Assembly: GCA_022829145.1 (NCBI GenBank)
Contig: CM040743.1
Coordinates: forward strand, 33,188,841-33,252,840
Length of the DNA: 64,000 nt
Direction of reading: 5' to 3'
Origin: Albula goreensis
Taxonomy: Eukaryota; Chordata; Actinopteri; Albuliformes; Albulidae
Of this stretch, positions 12,001 to 23,659 are shown piece by piece. Position 1 is the first letter of the stretch. Each line of letters opens with the position of its first letter. The translations under genes were made by a program, and so were the position numbers. Below the pieces are notes generated by a model, which was not told the DNA's origin, did no database searches, and was given only the letters and a program-made list of their open reading frames with translations.

Positions 12001-12458
12001 CACGGCAGTATACGCATGAACAAAAACTGAGAACACGAGGTACTCGATCTTGTAATATTCGATTACACGCCAATCGTCTCGGTTGATACTGGCAGCATTT
12101 TCCATTTTCCGCGCCTGTTCAGTGGAAGAGAAGGAGTCATTTAACACTCAGTATGTGAGGTGTTCTACAAATATAATGCAAATGTATACAATAAATGAAG
12201 AACACGAAACATAGTCTATGCAATCATATTGATATGTCAAATATTTTTTGACGGCTTTTTAAAACTTTTAAAACCATTTTCAATTTCATGGTAATTTAAG
12301 TGACAAAGCTAGGTGCAGCAGGAGTCAAATACGTGTTGTGATGTATTCATAGAATTTACTACTGCAAAATTAAATTAGCCAGTTTTGGCTGAAATAAATC
12401 ACCTATGCCACCAAAAACGTTTACCTCCAAATATAAAACAATGCATGTCATAAGCAAA

Positions 12459-12460
<2 letters not shown>

Positions 12461-12491
<31 letters not shown>

Positions 12492-12497
12492 CATTAT
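12461..12497. repeat. ATT trinucleotide microsatellite
   Basis: About twelve TTA/ATT units with a slight break at the right end, lying in the V-J intergenic stretch. No gene is seen between J1 and the last V. Confidence 0.9.
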
Positions 12498-12544
12498 CCT
12501 TAAGCTTATTGCTGAGCTATATTGGCATCTCTGCCTTGTGATCC

Positions 12545-12662
12545 TGTAGGACAGAGGTGTCCAGTTCTGAAGGGCTGCAGTCTTTCCTTGGTTTTGTTGT
12601 TTCCTTTCAACAGGCTGCCATTTTAAGCCTTGGAAACCAGGAGCATGGGCTGTAACCAGTCA
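12545..12662. repeat. Degraded dispersed-repeat fragment
   Basis: The stretch resembles the class of fish interspersed repeats with a 'vague-solution' pattern (AGAGGTGTCCAGTTCTGAAG, then GGCTGCAG and GGAAACCAGGAGCATGGGCT). A similar stretch lies near 61990-62060. The class is uncertain, possibly a non-autonomous DNA transposon. Confidence 0.35.
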
Positions 12663-12813
12663 GTGATGTAAATTAATCAATGTAAATGTTGAAACACACC
12701 ACAAACTAACAGAAACTGCAGCCAGCCTGGAAATGAATTTGGCTGTGGGATGTAGTGTTGCAGCTGGGATTTGTAGTTTTTGTACTGCTGTGTAAGAAAT
12801 CTGTGTCACTGTG

Positions 12814-13284
12814 GCTCTCCCAGTAGGCACAGTAATATGTGGCGGCATGGATCATTTTCACTGAATCAATCTTCAGATTGTACGTATTCCTCACAGCAGA
12901 GAAGTCCTCTTTTTGTGGATGTTCATTATCTGGGATGGTTGTGGTGCCGCCATAGTTAATATAAAGAACCCTTTTGAAAGCTTCGTCTTCTTTCTTTTGG
13001 TACCAGTGTATGTAGTTATTTGTGCTCAGGCCAGAAACTGTACATGTGAAGATGACACTTTTGCCTTTGCTTTTTGTCACTGACATTTTTTCCTGTTTCA
13101 ATGTCAACTGTGCCTCAGCCACTGAAATATAAAAAAATAAGAAAAAAAACAAATATTGTAAATGTATAATATGTATAATAAGTAAATGTAATTCATAACT
13201 TTTTCATACACACCTTCGTAAAACATGCTGTCACTTACCCAGAAAAGCAGTGAAAAGAATGAGCCCAGAGCCCAGGAAGACCAT
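12814..13284 (-). CDS. TRGV: TRG variable gene V27 (subgroup C, J-proximal), intact
   Basis: The leader exon (13239-13284) encodes MVFLGSGLILFTAFLG and ends in a phase-1 donor. The V exon (12814-13121) has Cys in FTCTVSG, NYIHWYQKK, and YYCAYW at the end. The 23-RSS follows: heptamer CACAGTG (12807-12813), a 23-bp spacer and nonamer ACAAAAACT (12775-12783). CDR1 and CDR3 carry no extra Cys, unlike most V genes here. The ETS/CCAAT promoter pair is at 13358-13390, about 75 bp before the ATG. It is the V gene closest to the J cluster. Confidence 0.9.
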
Positions 13285-13356
13285 TTCTCTGGTTGGTAGA
13301 TGTGCACACTGTGTGGGTAGGGCGATTGCTGCATGTATGGTTTCACAGAACTCAAA

Positions 13357-13390
13357 GAGGAAGTGCTTATGATGAGCTAACCAATCACAG
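13357..13390 (-). promoter_or_regulatory. V27 promoter element: AGGAAGTG plus CCAATCACAG
   Basis: AGGAAGTG at 13358-13365 and CCAATCACAG at 13381-13390 (plus-strand reading) are separated by 15 bp. The same pair at the same spacing precedes many V genes in the window. The core motifs match ETS-family and NF-Y (CCAAT) sites; binding is inferred. Confidence 0.55.
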
Positions 13391-14392
13391 ATGAGCTTGA
13401 ACTAAATTGCTGGGTGGTAATTGGTGCAGGAGATCCATAAATACAGCCACCCGTCCATAGTCACATTTGTGCTAAGCTGACATTTGCGCCATCTGTGTTG
13501 ACATCTCCTCCTCATCAGAGGATATAAAATGTTTGAGCGGTTTCAAAAACAAATCACATTCAAATGGCCGATGGGTAGAATGGCCACCCCTGGATGCTCT
13601 CCCACCTGATGGGCTGTGGATGGAAAGCAAATTGAGGACAACTATTTGCATTTCAGAGGACATCAAACTTAAGAATGCTGTCAATGAAAAGGTTGGGTCT
13701 AAAATTGATGAATAATTTACAGAAATAATAAAATAATCCTTAGTTGAAGTCTCAGTCTAAAATATGCATTGTGTTCATACAACTCCAAGACTTTGTTTTG
13801 TTGAGTTGATTGTGATGATTTTAATTTCCCCAAATAATGTTCCTTTTGAGGCCAACATCTGCACAATTCACATTTTTAAAATTAAGAAAAAGAGTATTGT
13901 CTTTAATAATGAAAATTGTTCAAATATTTCCACACTTCAAAATGTTAAAGACCAAACCAGCACAAATACACAACAAATAAAATGGAAGCATATATAATTA
14001 TTTGGTCTATACCTCCCTGTGGGGTTATTTTCAATAAAGAATAATTAAAGGTGCATAATAAGAAAATCCATGATTACCTGGTAGAATGACTAGTAAAAAC
14101 TATACTGTAAAACTGATAATATTATAAAAATTGATGTGGCTTCTGATGTATAATGAATCTATAGGTGTCATTGAATGTGTTCTGGACACCCTTGATGACA
14201 GTAGATTAGGCCACATGCCAAATCTGGTCTTTGAAAAAATTAAACCTGTAAAAACTGTTCTGGTAAACAAAGATATTGTATATGCAGGATATTGTATATG
14301 CAGCATTGTGGGCTTTGTTTTCACTCTATGAAAACTGATGCAGGTGTGGATGGTGTTTTTGAATAGCAGTCTGTGGTTCCTGCATCACTGTG

Positions 14393-14857
14393 GCTCTCCC
14401 AGTAGGCACAGTAATATGTGGCGGCATGGATCATTTTCACCGAATCAATCTTCAGATTGTACGTATTCCTCACACCAGAGAAGTCCTCTTTTTGTGGATG
14501 TTCATTATCTGAGACAGTTGTGGTGCCGCCATAGTTAATATAAAGAACCCTTTTGAAAGCTTCGTCTTCTTTCTTTTGGTACCAGTGTATGTAGTTATTT
14601 ACTGCCCAGGCCAGTAACCTTACAAGGGATTGTGACAGTTTTGTCTTTGCTTTTTGTCACTGACATTTTTTCCTGTTTCAATGTCACCTGTGCCTCAGCC
14701 ACTGGAATAGAAAAATAACAAAAATAAATTAATCTGTAAATCAGAACTTTTTCATACACACCTTTTTTGAAAAAAAAAAAAAAAAAAAAAAACAAGAAAC
14801 AATGCACTTACCCAGAAAAGCAGTGAAAAGAATGAGCCCAGAGCCCAGGAAGATCAT
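14393..14857 (-). pseudogene. TRGV: TRG variable pseudogene V26 (frameshift in CDR1)
   Basis: The leader (14812-14857, MIFLGSGLILFTAFLG) and the 23-RSS (heptamer CACAGTG 14386-14392, nonamer TCAAAAACA 14354-14362) are intact. The V exon (14393-14701) is close to V27 but has one extra base in CDR1 near 14600, which brings a TAA into frame after TGLGSK. It carries a poly-A run (about 14771-14792) in its leader intron. The ETS/CCAAT pair (14931-14938 and 14954-14963) is preserved, so germline transcription may persist. Confidence 0.85.
14769..14792. repeat. Poly-A tract in the V26 leader intron
   Basis: A run of more than 20 A residues on the plus strand, with no target-site duplication or insert body seen. 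It is probably slippage and may be unreliable in assembly. Confidence 0.8.
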
Positions 14858-15401
14858 TTCTCTGGTTGGTAGATGTGCACACTGTGTGGGTAGAGTGATT
14901 GCTGCCTGTATGATTTCACAGAGCTCAAAGAGGAAGTGCTTGTGATGGCCTAACCAATCACAGATGAGCTTGAGCTCAATTCTGCTTGGTAATTGGTTCA
15001 GACAAATACAGCCACTCGTACACAGTCAATTATTTATTTAGCTGACATGAGTCAACTGACATTCCGGCCCTCCTCTCCAATTAGAGGACAACCAAAAATC
15101 AACATGAACAAACAGGTAAGAACCCTGACTTCTGACCTTCCCTACGCTTTCTCCCATCTGATGCGCGATACTAACAAATTGTGTTAAGGACACTCATGAA
15201 GACAGTTCATCAGGCCACGTATGGATTGCGGTTTAACATTTTTACATTTTAAACCTGTAAAAACTGTTCTGGTAAACAAAGATATTGTATATGCAGGATA
15301 TTGTATATGTAGTGTTGTGGGTTCCATTTTCACTCTATGAAAACTGGTGCTGGTGTGGATGGTGTTTTTGAATAGCAGTCTGCGGCTCCTGCGTCACTGT
15401 G

Positions 15402-15842
15402 GCCAACCCAGCAGGCACAGTAATATGTGGCGGCATGGACTGGTTTGAAATAGGAGATCTTCAGTCTGAAATCTTTGCCGGATTTCTCAGCACTGAAGTC
15501 GTTTTTTGTGGATGAGCAGAATCGTGTTCAGTACTAGTACCACCAAAGTTGGTAAAAAGCAACCATTTGAAAGGCTCTCCTTCTTTCTTCTGATACCAGT
15601 GAATGTTGCTAGGAGAGCCAGTAACTGTACATTTGAAGATGACACTTTTTCCGATGATTTTTGTTAATGATATTGCATCCTGTTGCAGTGTTATTTGTGC
15701 CTCAGTCACTGAAATGAGAAGAGAATGATAAAAATGTATATCATCAATCTACAGTTGTGCTCTTCACAGCATTTGCATCAATGGTACATTGCCGCTCACC
15801 TAGACATACTGATAAAAGAATGACCCCAGTCTCCAGGAACAT
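15402..15842 (-). pseudogene. TRGV: TRG variable pseudogene V25 (frameshift in FR3)
   Basis: The leader exon (15800-15842) encodes MFLETGVILLSVCLG. The V exon (15402-15708) opens with MTEAQITLQQDA and has SNIHWYQKKEGEPFK. A one-base loss near 15500, relative to V23, shifts the frame after AHPQK. The distal part still encodes YYCACWV in another frame. The RSS is good: CACAGTG at 15395-15401 and TCAAAAACA at 15363-15371. From the leader into the upstream flank it is almost identical to V23, so this is a recent duplicate. Confidence 0.85.
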
Positions 15843-16277
15843 GTTTTCTCTGGCTGATAGATCTGTGCAATGCCTGTCCTTAGAGTGGCATACATTCTTG
15901 TAGGATAATTTGAGTGAGCACAAAGAGGAGGGCCCTAAGATGAGTGAACCAAACACAGAGCAGCCTGATTTCCGCTAGTTAATCAGATTCATGATCAGAT
16001 CCATAAGAACAGCTCCTAGTTACCAGATGCCTAAATAGGTGGCATAGGTTTTACTCTCCCTTCATATTTCTGGTAAAATACCAAAGCAGTGAATGTTCTC
16101 ATACATTTAGCATATGAAAATTCATAATGCAGTGCCCCTTCAGGGTATCAATGTTACCAAATTACTTAATCCAGTATTCCTCTGTTTTTCTTCCAGTTTT
16201 CCAGTTTTTCTTGTATGAAAGACTATGATGCATTTGGTGATTGAGGTTTCTGTAATGCTGTTGTCTGTGTCACTGTG

Positions 16278-16666
16278 GTCATCTCAACAAGCGCAATATT
16301 AAAGGGCAGCACGGAACATTTTAACTGAGGAGATCTTCCGATTGTTTGAATCATGAAGTTTCACCGCTGAGAAGTTGTTTTTTTGCGGGTGACTGTGCCA
16401 GAATAGTTAATGTCAAACCCCCCTTCTGAATGGTTCCCCTTCTTTCTTCTGGTACCGGTGGACATAATCATCCGATCCCAGCCCACTCGCCATAGAGTCA
16501 AACTTAGCAGTTTTGTCTGGACTATTAGTCTGTGACTCACCCTCTTGGGATAATCTTGAGATAATGTGAAATGTACTAATCTTCTGCACTCAAACACACA
16601 TTATCAATGAAATGCAACTACGCTTACTCATAAACACAGGGACAAGAATGAACCCAGGATAGTCAT
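16278..16666 (-). pseudogene. TRGV: TRG variable pseudogene V24 (heavily degraded)
   Basis: A relic recognisable by HRYQKK (the conserved Trp replaced by Arg), degraded frame-shifted flanks and a CACAGTG heptamer at 16271-16277. The nonamer is not convincing. The leader (16628-16666, MTILGSFLSLCL) runs into a stop at its donor. The conserved second Cys is lost (CAATAT region in place of TACTGT). Confidence 0.75.
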
Positions 16667-17285
16667 TACTCTGGTTGGTATATTTATGCACTTTTTAACA
16701 TAAGAAGGAATAGTTGTTATGAGTGAACAAATGAGAGCTGCTGGCTTCACTGCGGTGGGTTACGAGTCCTATAAATACAACCTTCCACTAATGAAGTCTG
16801 AAATACTTTTAAACACACACAAATGAATTAGCCACTGCTACATTACTTTTCAACCACTGACTGTAAAATTCATATGATACTTGGAGGTCCAGGATTTTTG
16901 TATGTAAGTATGTTTTCATCTTTTACACTAATGTAATTGCAAAATGAATCACATTTGCACTTGTTAAGATAGGACAAATCACTGTTGATCACAAATATGA
17001 TAAATTTCCATTTAAAAAAGAAACGACTGAAACTTTTAAGTTATGGTTACTGTTATTTTATGGAAGATATTTTTAAAAAAGGTTGATTGCTGGAATTTAA
17101 CGAGAATTTGTTCTTCATTTTTAAAAAAATCTTTTTCCTGTAAAATTACCTTTTTTTACAGTGGCCTCAGATGTTGTTGTGTACATTCCTTTCATAACGT
17201 TATTGTGTTCTTGTTTTCTATGAAAAATAATGCAGGTGGGGCTTGGGGTTTTTGTTCAGTAGTCTACGGCATTTGTGTCTCTGTG

Positions 17286-17727
17286 GTATACCCAGCAGGT
17301 ACAATAATAGGTACCGGCATGGATCATTTTTATGTTGGAGATCTTCAGTCTAAAATCTTTGCCGGATTTGTCAGCATTGAAGTCTTTCGTTTGTGGATGA
17401 GCAGAATCGCGTTCAGTACTAGTACCACCAAAGTTCATAAAAAGCAACCGTTTGAAAGGCTCTCCTTCTTTCTTCTGATACCAGTGAATGTAGCTAGGAG
17501 AGCCAGTAACCGTACATTTGAAGATGACACTTTTTCCAATGCTTTTTGTTAACGATATTGCATCCTGTTGCAGTGCTGTTTGCGCCTCAGTCACTGAAAT
17601 GAGAAGAGAATGTTAAAAATGTATATCATCAATCTACAGTTGTGCTCTTCACAGCATTTGCATCAATGGTACATTGCCGCTTACCTAGACATACTGATAA
17701 AAGAATGACCCCAGTCTCCAGGAACAT
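17286..17727 (-). CDS. TRGV: TRG variable gene V23, intact
   Basis: The leader (17685-17727) encodes MFLETGVILLSVCLG. The V exon (17286-17593) has IFKCTVTG, YIHWYQKKEGEPFKRLL and YYCTCWVY. There is a Cys two residues after the conserved second Cys, but none in CDR1. The heptamer is CACAGAG (17279-17285) with a 23-bp spacer and a canonical nonamer ACAAAAACC (17247-17255). The upstream ETS site is altered (AGGAGGG) and the CCAAT box reads CCAAACACAG, so promoter strength may differ. Confidence 0.88.
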
Positions 17728-18030
17728 GTTTTCTCTGGCTGATAGATCTGTGCAATGCCTGTCCTTAGAGTGGCGTACATTCTTGTAGGATAATTTGAGT
17801 GAGCACAAAGAGGAGGGCCCTAAGATGAGTGAACCAAACACAGAGCAGCATGATTTCCGCTAGTTAATCAGATGCATGATCAGATCCATAAGAACAGCTC
17901 CTAGTTACCAGATGCCTAAATAGGTGGCATAGGTTTTACTCTCCCTTCATATTTCTGGTAAAATACCAAAGCAGTGAACGTTCTCATACATTTAGCATAT
18001 GAAAATTCATAATGCAGTGCCCCTTCAGGA

Positions 18031-19440
18031 TATGCTGCCAAACTACTTAATCCAGTGTTCCTCTGCTCTGAACTGGCATGTGAAAGTGGACTGTGGTTTA
18101 TGATGGAAATTGAAAGCCTCAGTTTAAAAAGTGCAGGAGTTTTAAATCTTATAAATAACCTTAAACAACTGTCACCTTTGTAGCTTAACTTATCCTACAC
18201 TGAAAGCAGGACACAAACTCATCGCTGGAAGCGCATTCATTTTCAACGAGAGCTGGAAACTCAGGTGAAATGACAGCGTTGGTGTGCGGATCTGTGGAAG
18301 AAGGAATTAAACTTCATAGCAACTGTAATATAATGTATTACAGCTGGTGAGTAGATTTTCATGTATGAACAAAAATAGTGCACATGAATGCAACAAAGTG
18401 GAGATGTTTGAGAGATTTTCTCTTAGAGACCTCATTTCAAACCTCCCCACCTCCAGATAAAAAACGCAACACGCAGCTGGGTTTTTCAAACGTCTTTGGA
18501 AAAACATACCATAAATCGGGTTTAATGGGTAAGAGGACAACTACATTATCAGTGTCAGGGAATGTTTTTGACAGGAAGGGGATGTTTTTGACATGTCTTG
18601 ACATAATTACAAGACACTTATATTGTTAACTGTATGTGAGTATCCATCAATCTCTTTTTACCCTCAGCAAAGCATTTCCAGGAAAAACATTAGTGACTGT
18701 TTTTCTTGCATGAAAGACTATGATACTTGGAGGTCCAGGATTTTTGTATGTAAGCATGTTTTCATCTTTTACACTCATGTCATTGCAAAATCACATTTGC
18801 ACTTGTTAAGATAGGACAAATCACTGTTGATCACAAATATGGTGAATTTCCATTTAAACTACTTAAATCCTTAACTTTTAAGTTATGGTTGCTGTTATTT
18901 TATGGAAGATTTTTTAAAAAGGTTGATTGCTGTAATTTATCAAGCATATGTTCTTCATGTAGAAAAAATCTATACAAACATCTGAAATAGTACAGTATAT
19001 TTCCACTAAAATTACCTTTTTTACAGTGGACTGATTTAAAGGTTGATCATAACAAAATGATACCAAAATAACTAATATTATAACCTAATAAATTTTATGC
19101 TAAAACACATCTGACTTGTATGAAATTCAAAATTATATCTAGAACATGCATTTATTGATGAGTTGCTTGCCTTGACATCATCATAATGACTGAGTAATTT
19201 ACTGTAACACAGTGCAGTAAAGACCTTATACCTGGGTTAAAGTCCTGCATATATCCGTTGGAGGTCACAACTGTATGCCACATGTGGTTTGCTGTGTTCA
19301 ATAAAAAAATGACAGATTGACAAAGATTGCCTCAGATGTTGTTGTGTACATTCCTTTAATAACGTTATTGTGGTCTTGTTTTCTATGAAAAATAATGCAG
19401 GTGGGGCTTGGGGTTTTTGTTCAGTAGTCTACGGCATTTG
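18031..19440. other. V23-V22 intergenic stretch
   Basis: No gene or V relic was recognised. Parts repeat sequence seen near 16850-17060 (the block with GATACTTGGAGGTCCAGG), which shows older duplication of V flanks. The rest is AT-rich. Confidence 0.5.
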
Positions 19441-19450
19441 TGTCTCTGTG

Positions 19451-19898
19451 GTAGACCCAGCAGGCACAATAATAGGTACCGGCATGGATCATTTTTATGT
19501 TGGAGATCTTCAGCTTGTAAGCATTACCTGATTTCTCACCAGAGAAATCAGCATTTTGCGGATGATCATTATCTTTGGTTGTGCTCCCAGTACCAGAGCT
19601 TATATACAGCACCCTTTTGAAGGGTTCTCCTTCTTTCTTCTGGTACCAATGGACATAATTGCCTGAGCTCAGGCCAGTGGCTTCACAGTCAAAGATGACG
19701 CTTTTGCCTTTGCTTTTTGTCCAAGCTGCTTTCTTCTGGGATAAACTCTGCGCTTCAATCACTAGAATGAAGAGAGAATTACAGATGCGCATTACATTAA
19801 AATGTAAGTAAAAACACTCAGCTACAAACACAGTCAATACATGTATTGCACTTACTAAGAAAAACTGCAAAGAGAACAGCACCAGACCCTAGAAACAT
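19451..19898 (-). CDS. TRGV: TRG variable gene V22 (tandem array), intact
   Basis: The leader (19856-19898) encodes MFLGSGAVLFAVFL. The V exon (19451-19761) has IFDCEATGLSSGNYVHWYQK, GEPFKRVLYIS and YYCACWVY. The RSS is CACAGAG (19444-19450), 23 bp, ACAAAAACC (19412-19420). The ETS/CCAAT pair is at 19971-20003. It belongs to a tandem array with V19-V21 at about 1.21-kb intervals. It has a free Cys in CDR3 and none in CDR1. Confidence 0.9.
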
Positions 19899-20659
19899 CT
19901 TTTCTTTGGTTGTGAGATTTGAGCTCTGAGTTACTTTGGGGTGGTTATGATGATTTAACAGGCCACAAAGAGGAAGTGCATTCAATGAACTGACCAATCA
20001 CAGAACACTTCTCATGTCTAAGCATTGATGAAATTTTTTTCAACTTTAAACAGTTGATTTCTGGGTTTAAGTAAACATGATGTGTCTTAAAACTACATTT
20101 AACTTGGAATAGGAAAGGCAACGTTTTACTCCACTCTTAACATTTGGGTAAACCAATGCCAGTAAAATGAAAAGACTTTTTTTGGTTTTTTTGCCTCTTA
20201 TTAAAGCTTCACAGATTGCTACCTCTTGGTTCTAATTTAGTTCTGATTGCAAAGTGGCAATATTATATTCAGATGAAATTCAATACTGTAACATTTTTAC
20301 ATTTTATGAAATTTGAATCAAACTTAAAACATTAACATGCATTTATTGATGAATTTCATGCTTGGACACCATCATAATGACTGACTAATTTACTGTAACT
20401 CAATGAAGTGAAGACAATATACCAGGGTTAAACTCCTGCATGTTTCAATGGAAGGTCTGTCACATGCAGATTATAAAAATTGCACGCCACATGTGGTCTG
20501 TGATGTTGAAGGAATCAAAGCCCACATAGACATAACCACCTCAGATGTTGTCATCTATATTCCTTTCATAACGTTATTGTGGTCTTGTTTTCTATGAAAA
20601 ATAATGCAGGTGGGGCTTGGGGTTTTTGTTCAGTAGTCTACAACATTTGTGTCTCTGTG

Positions 20660-21106
20660 GTAGACCCAGCAGGCACAATAATAGGTACCAGCATGGATCA
20701 TTTTTATGTTGAAGATCTTCAGCTTGTAAGCATTACCTGATTTCTCACCAGAGAAATCAGCATTCTGTGGATGATCATTATCTTTGGTTGTGCTCCCAGT
20801 ATCATAGCTGATATACAGCACCCTTTTGAAGGGTTCTCCTTCTTTCTTCTGGTACCAATGGACATAATCGCCTGAGCTCAGGCCAGTGGCTTCACAGTCA
20901 AAGATTACGCTTTTGCCTTTGCTTTTTGTCCAAGATGCTTTCTTCTGGGATAAACTCTGCGCTTCAATCACTAGAATGAAAGAGAATTACAGATGTGCAT
21001 TACATTAAAATGTAAGTAAAAATACTCAGCTGAAAACACAGTCAATACATGTATTGCACTTACTAAGAAAAACTGCGAAGAGAACAGCACCAGACCCTAG
21101 AAACAT
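20660..21106 (-). CDS. TRGV: TRG variable gene V21 (tandem array), intact
   Basis: The leader is at 21064-21106 and the V exon at 20660-20970. The V exon has FDCEATGLSSGDYVHWYQ and YYCACWVY, nearly identical to V22. The RSS is CACAGAG (20653-20659) and ACAAAAACC (20621-20629) with a 23-bp spacer. The sequence reads LKIFNIK where relatives read LKISNIK. The CCAAT box is at 21202-21211, behind an AGGAAGTG. Confidence 0.9.
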
Positions 21107-21886
21107 CTTTTCTTTGGTTGTGAGTTTTGAGCTCTGAGTTACCCTGGGGTGGTTACGATGATTTAACAGACCACAAAGAGGAAGTGCATGCAATGAACTG
21201 ACCAATCACAGAACACTTCTCGTGTCTAAGCATTGATGAATTTTTTTTTTTTATCTTAAACAGTTGATTTTGGGTTTAAGTTAACATGGTGTGTCTTAAA
21301 ACTACATTTAACTTGGAATAGGAAAGGCCACGTTTTATTCCACTCTTAACATCTTGCATTTATGGTGAAAAAGAGGGTAAACCAATGCCAGTAAAATAAA
21401 AGACTTTTTTAGTTTTTTTGCCTCTTATTAAAGCTTCTCAGATTTCTACCTCTTGGTTCTAATTTAGTTCTGATTCCACAGTGACAATATTATATTCAGA
21501 TGAAATTCAATACTGTAACATTTTTACATTGTATGAAATTTGAATCAAACTTAAAACTCTAATATACATTTGTTAATGAATTTCATGCCTGGACACCATC
21601 ATAATGACTGAGTAATTTACTGTAACTCAATGAAGTGAAGACATTATACCAGGGTTAAACTCCTGCATGTTTCAATGGAAGGTCTGTCACATGTAGTTTA
21701 TAAAAATTGTACACCACATGTGGTCTGTGATGTTGAAGGAATCAAAGCCCACATAGACATAACCACCTCAGATGTTGTCATCGATATTCCTTTCATAACG
21801 TTATTGTGGTCTTGTTTTCTATGAAAAATAATGCAGGTGGGGCTTGGGGTTTTTGTTCAGTAGTCTACGACATTTGTGTCTCTGTG

Positions 21887-22333
21887 GTAGACCCAGCAGG
21901 CACAATAATAGGTACCGGCATGGATCATTTTTATGTTGAGATCTTCAGCTTGTAAGCATTACCTGATTTCTCACCAGAGAAATCAGCATTTTGTGGATGA
22001 TCATTATCTTTGGTTGTGCTCCCAGTATCGTAGCTGATATACAGCACCCTTTTGAAGGGTTCTCCTTCTTTCTTCTGGTACCAATGGACATAATTGCCTG
22101 AGCTCAGGCCAGTGGCTTCACAGTCAAAGATGACGCTTTTGCCTTTGCTTTTTGTCCAAGATGCTTTCTTCTGGGATACACTCTGCGCTTCAATCACTAG
22201 AATGAAGAGAGAATTACAGATGTGCATTACATTAAAATGTAAGTAAAAATACTCAGCTGAAAACACAGTCAATACATGTATTGCACTTACTAAGAAAAAC
22301 TGCGAAGAGAACAGCACCAGACCCTAGAAACAT
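21887..22333 (-). pseudogene. TRGV: TRG variable pseudogene V20 (one-base deletion near the 3' end)
   Basis: The leader (22291-22333), promoter and RSS (CACAGAG 21880-21886, ACAAAAACC 21848-21856) are all intact. The V exon (21887-22196) matches V21 and V22 until one base is missing near 21935. The frame then reads LKIST and stops before the second Cys. It differs from working neighbours by this single lesion, so a functional allele or a sequence error is possible. Confidence 0.82.
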
Positions 22334-23099
22334 CTTTTCTTTGGTTGTGAGTTTTGAGCTCTGAGTTACCCTGGGGTGGTTACGATGATTTAACAGACCA
22401 CAAAGAGGAAGTGCATGCAATGAACTGACCAATCACAGAACACTTCTCGTGTCTAAGCATTGATGAAATATTTTTTTTTTCATCTCTAAACAGTTGATTT
22501 TGGGTTTAAGTTAACACGGTGTGTCTTACAACTACATTTAACTTGGAATATGAAAGGCCACGTTTTATTCCACTCTTAACATCTTGCATTTATGGTGAAA
22601 AAGAGGGTAAACCAATGCCAGTAAAATAAAAGACTTTTTTAGTTTTATTGCCTCTTATTAAAGCTATACACATTGCTACTTCTTAGTTCTAATTTAGTTC
22701 TGATTCCACAGTGACAATATTATATTCAGATGAAATTCAATACTGTAACATTTTTACATTGTATGAATTTTGAGTCAGACTTAAAACTCTAATATACATT
22801 TATTGATGAATTTCATGCCTGGACACCATCATAATGACTGAGTAATTTACTGTAACTCAATGAAGAAGTCGGGGTTTAAACTCCTGCATGTTTCAATGGA
22901 ATGTCAGATTATATAAAAATTGTACACCACATGTGGTCTGTGATGTTGAAGGAATCAAAGCCCACATAGACTTAACCACCTCAGATGTTGTCATCGATAT
23001 TCCTTTCATAACGTTATTGTGGTCTTGTTTTCTATGAAAAATAATGCAGGTGGGGCTTGGGGTTTTTGTTCAGTAGTCTATGACATTTGTGTCTCTGTG

Positions 23100-23543
23100 G
23101 TACCCAGCAGGCACAATAATAGGTACCGGCATGGATCATTTTTATGTTGGAGATCTTCAGCTTGTAAGCATTACCTGATTTCTCACCAGAGAAATCAGCA
23201 TTTTGTGGATGATCATTATCTTTGGTTGTGCTCCCAGCATTGTAGCTGATATACAGCACCCTTTTGAAGGGTTCTCCTTCTTTCTTCTGGTACCAATGGA
23301 CATAATCGCCTGAGCTCAGGCCAGTGGCTTCACAGTCAAAGATGACGCTTTTGCCTTTGCTTTTTGTCCAAGATGCTTTCTTCTGGGATACACTCCTCTG
23401 TGCTTCAATCCCTGAATGAAGAGAAAATGAGAAAAGACATACATTAACAATTAAGTACAAACACTCAAGTACAAACTGTTCAAAACAGACCTTGACTTAC
23501 CCAGAATAACTGACAAAAGAATGACCCCAGTCCCCAGAAACAT
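23100..23543 (-). CDS. TRGV: TRG variable gene V19 (tandem array), intact
   Basis: The leader (23501-23543) encodes MFLGTGVILLSVILG. The V exon (23100-23411) has AQRSVSQKKASWTK, FDCEATGLSSGDYVHWYQ and YYCACW. The RSS is CACAGAG (23093-23099), 23 bp, ACAAAAACC (23061-23069). Its leader and upstream flank differ from V20-V22 while the V exon is close, which suggests the array boundary or gene conversion lies in the leader intron. The ETS/CCAAT pair is at 23627-23659. Confidence 0.9.
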
Positions 23544-23659
23544 CTTCTCTTTGGATGCAAGTTTTGTGCACTCTGTGCTTTTGGGGTAGTCAATACACCC
23601 TGAGGACGACTTAATAGATCATAATTAGGAAGTGCATGTGATGGATTGACCAATCACAG

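Noticed and set aside
7000..12700. D segments between the V and J clusters
   Set aside because: I looked for short stretches flanked on both sides by RSSs and found none. V has 22-23-bp and J has 12-bp spacers, so direct V-J joining is expected.
17043..17552. A 169-codon plus-strand frame over V23
   Set aside because: It is the antisense of the V23 exon. V23 on the minus strand has leader, splice sites and RSS.
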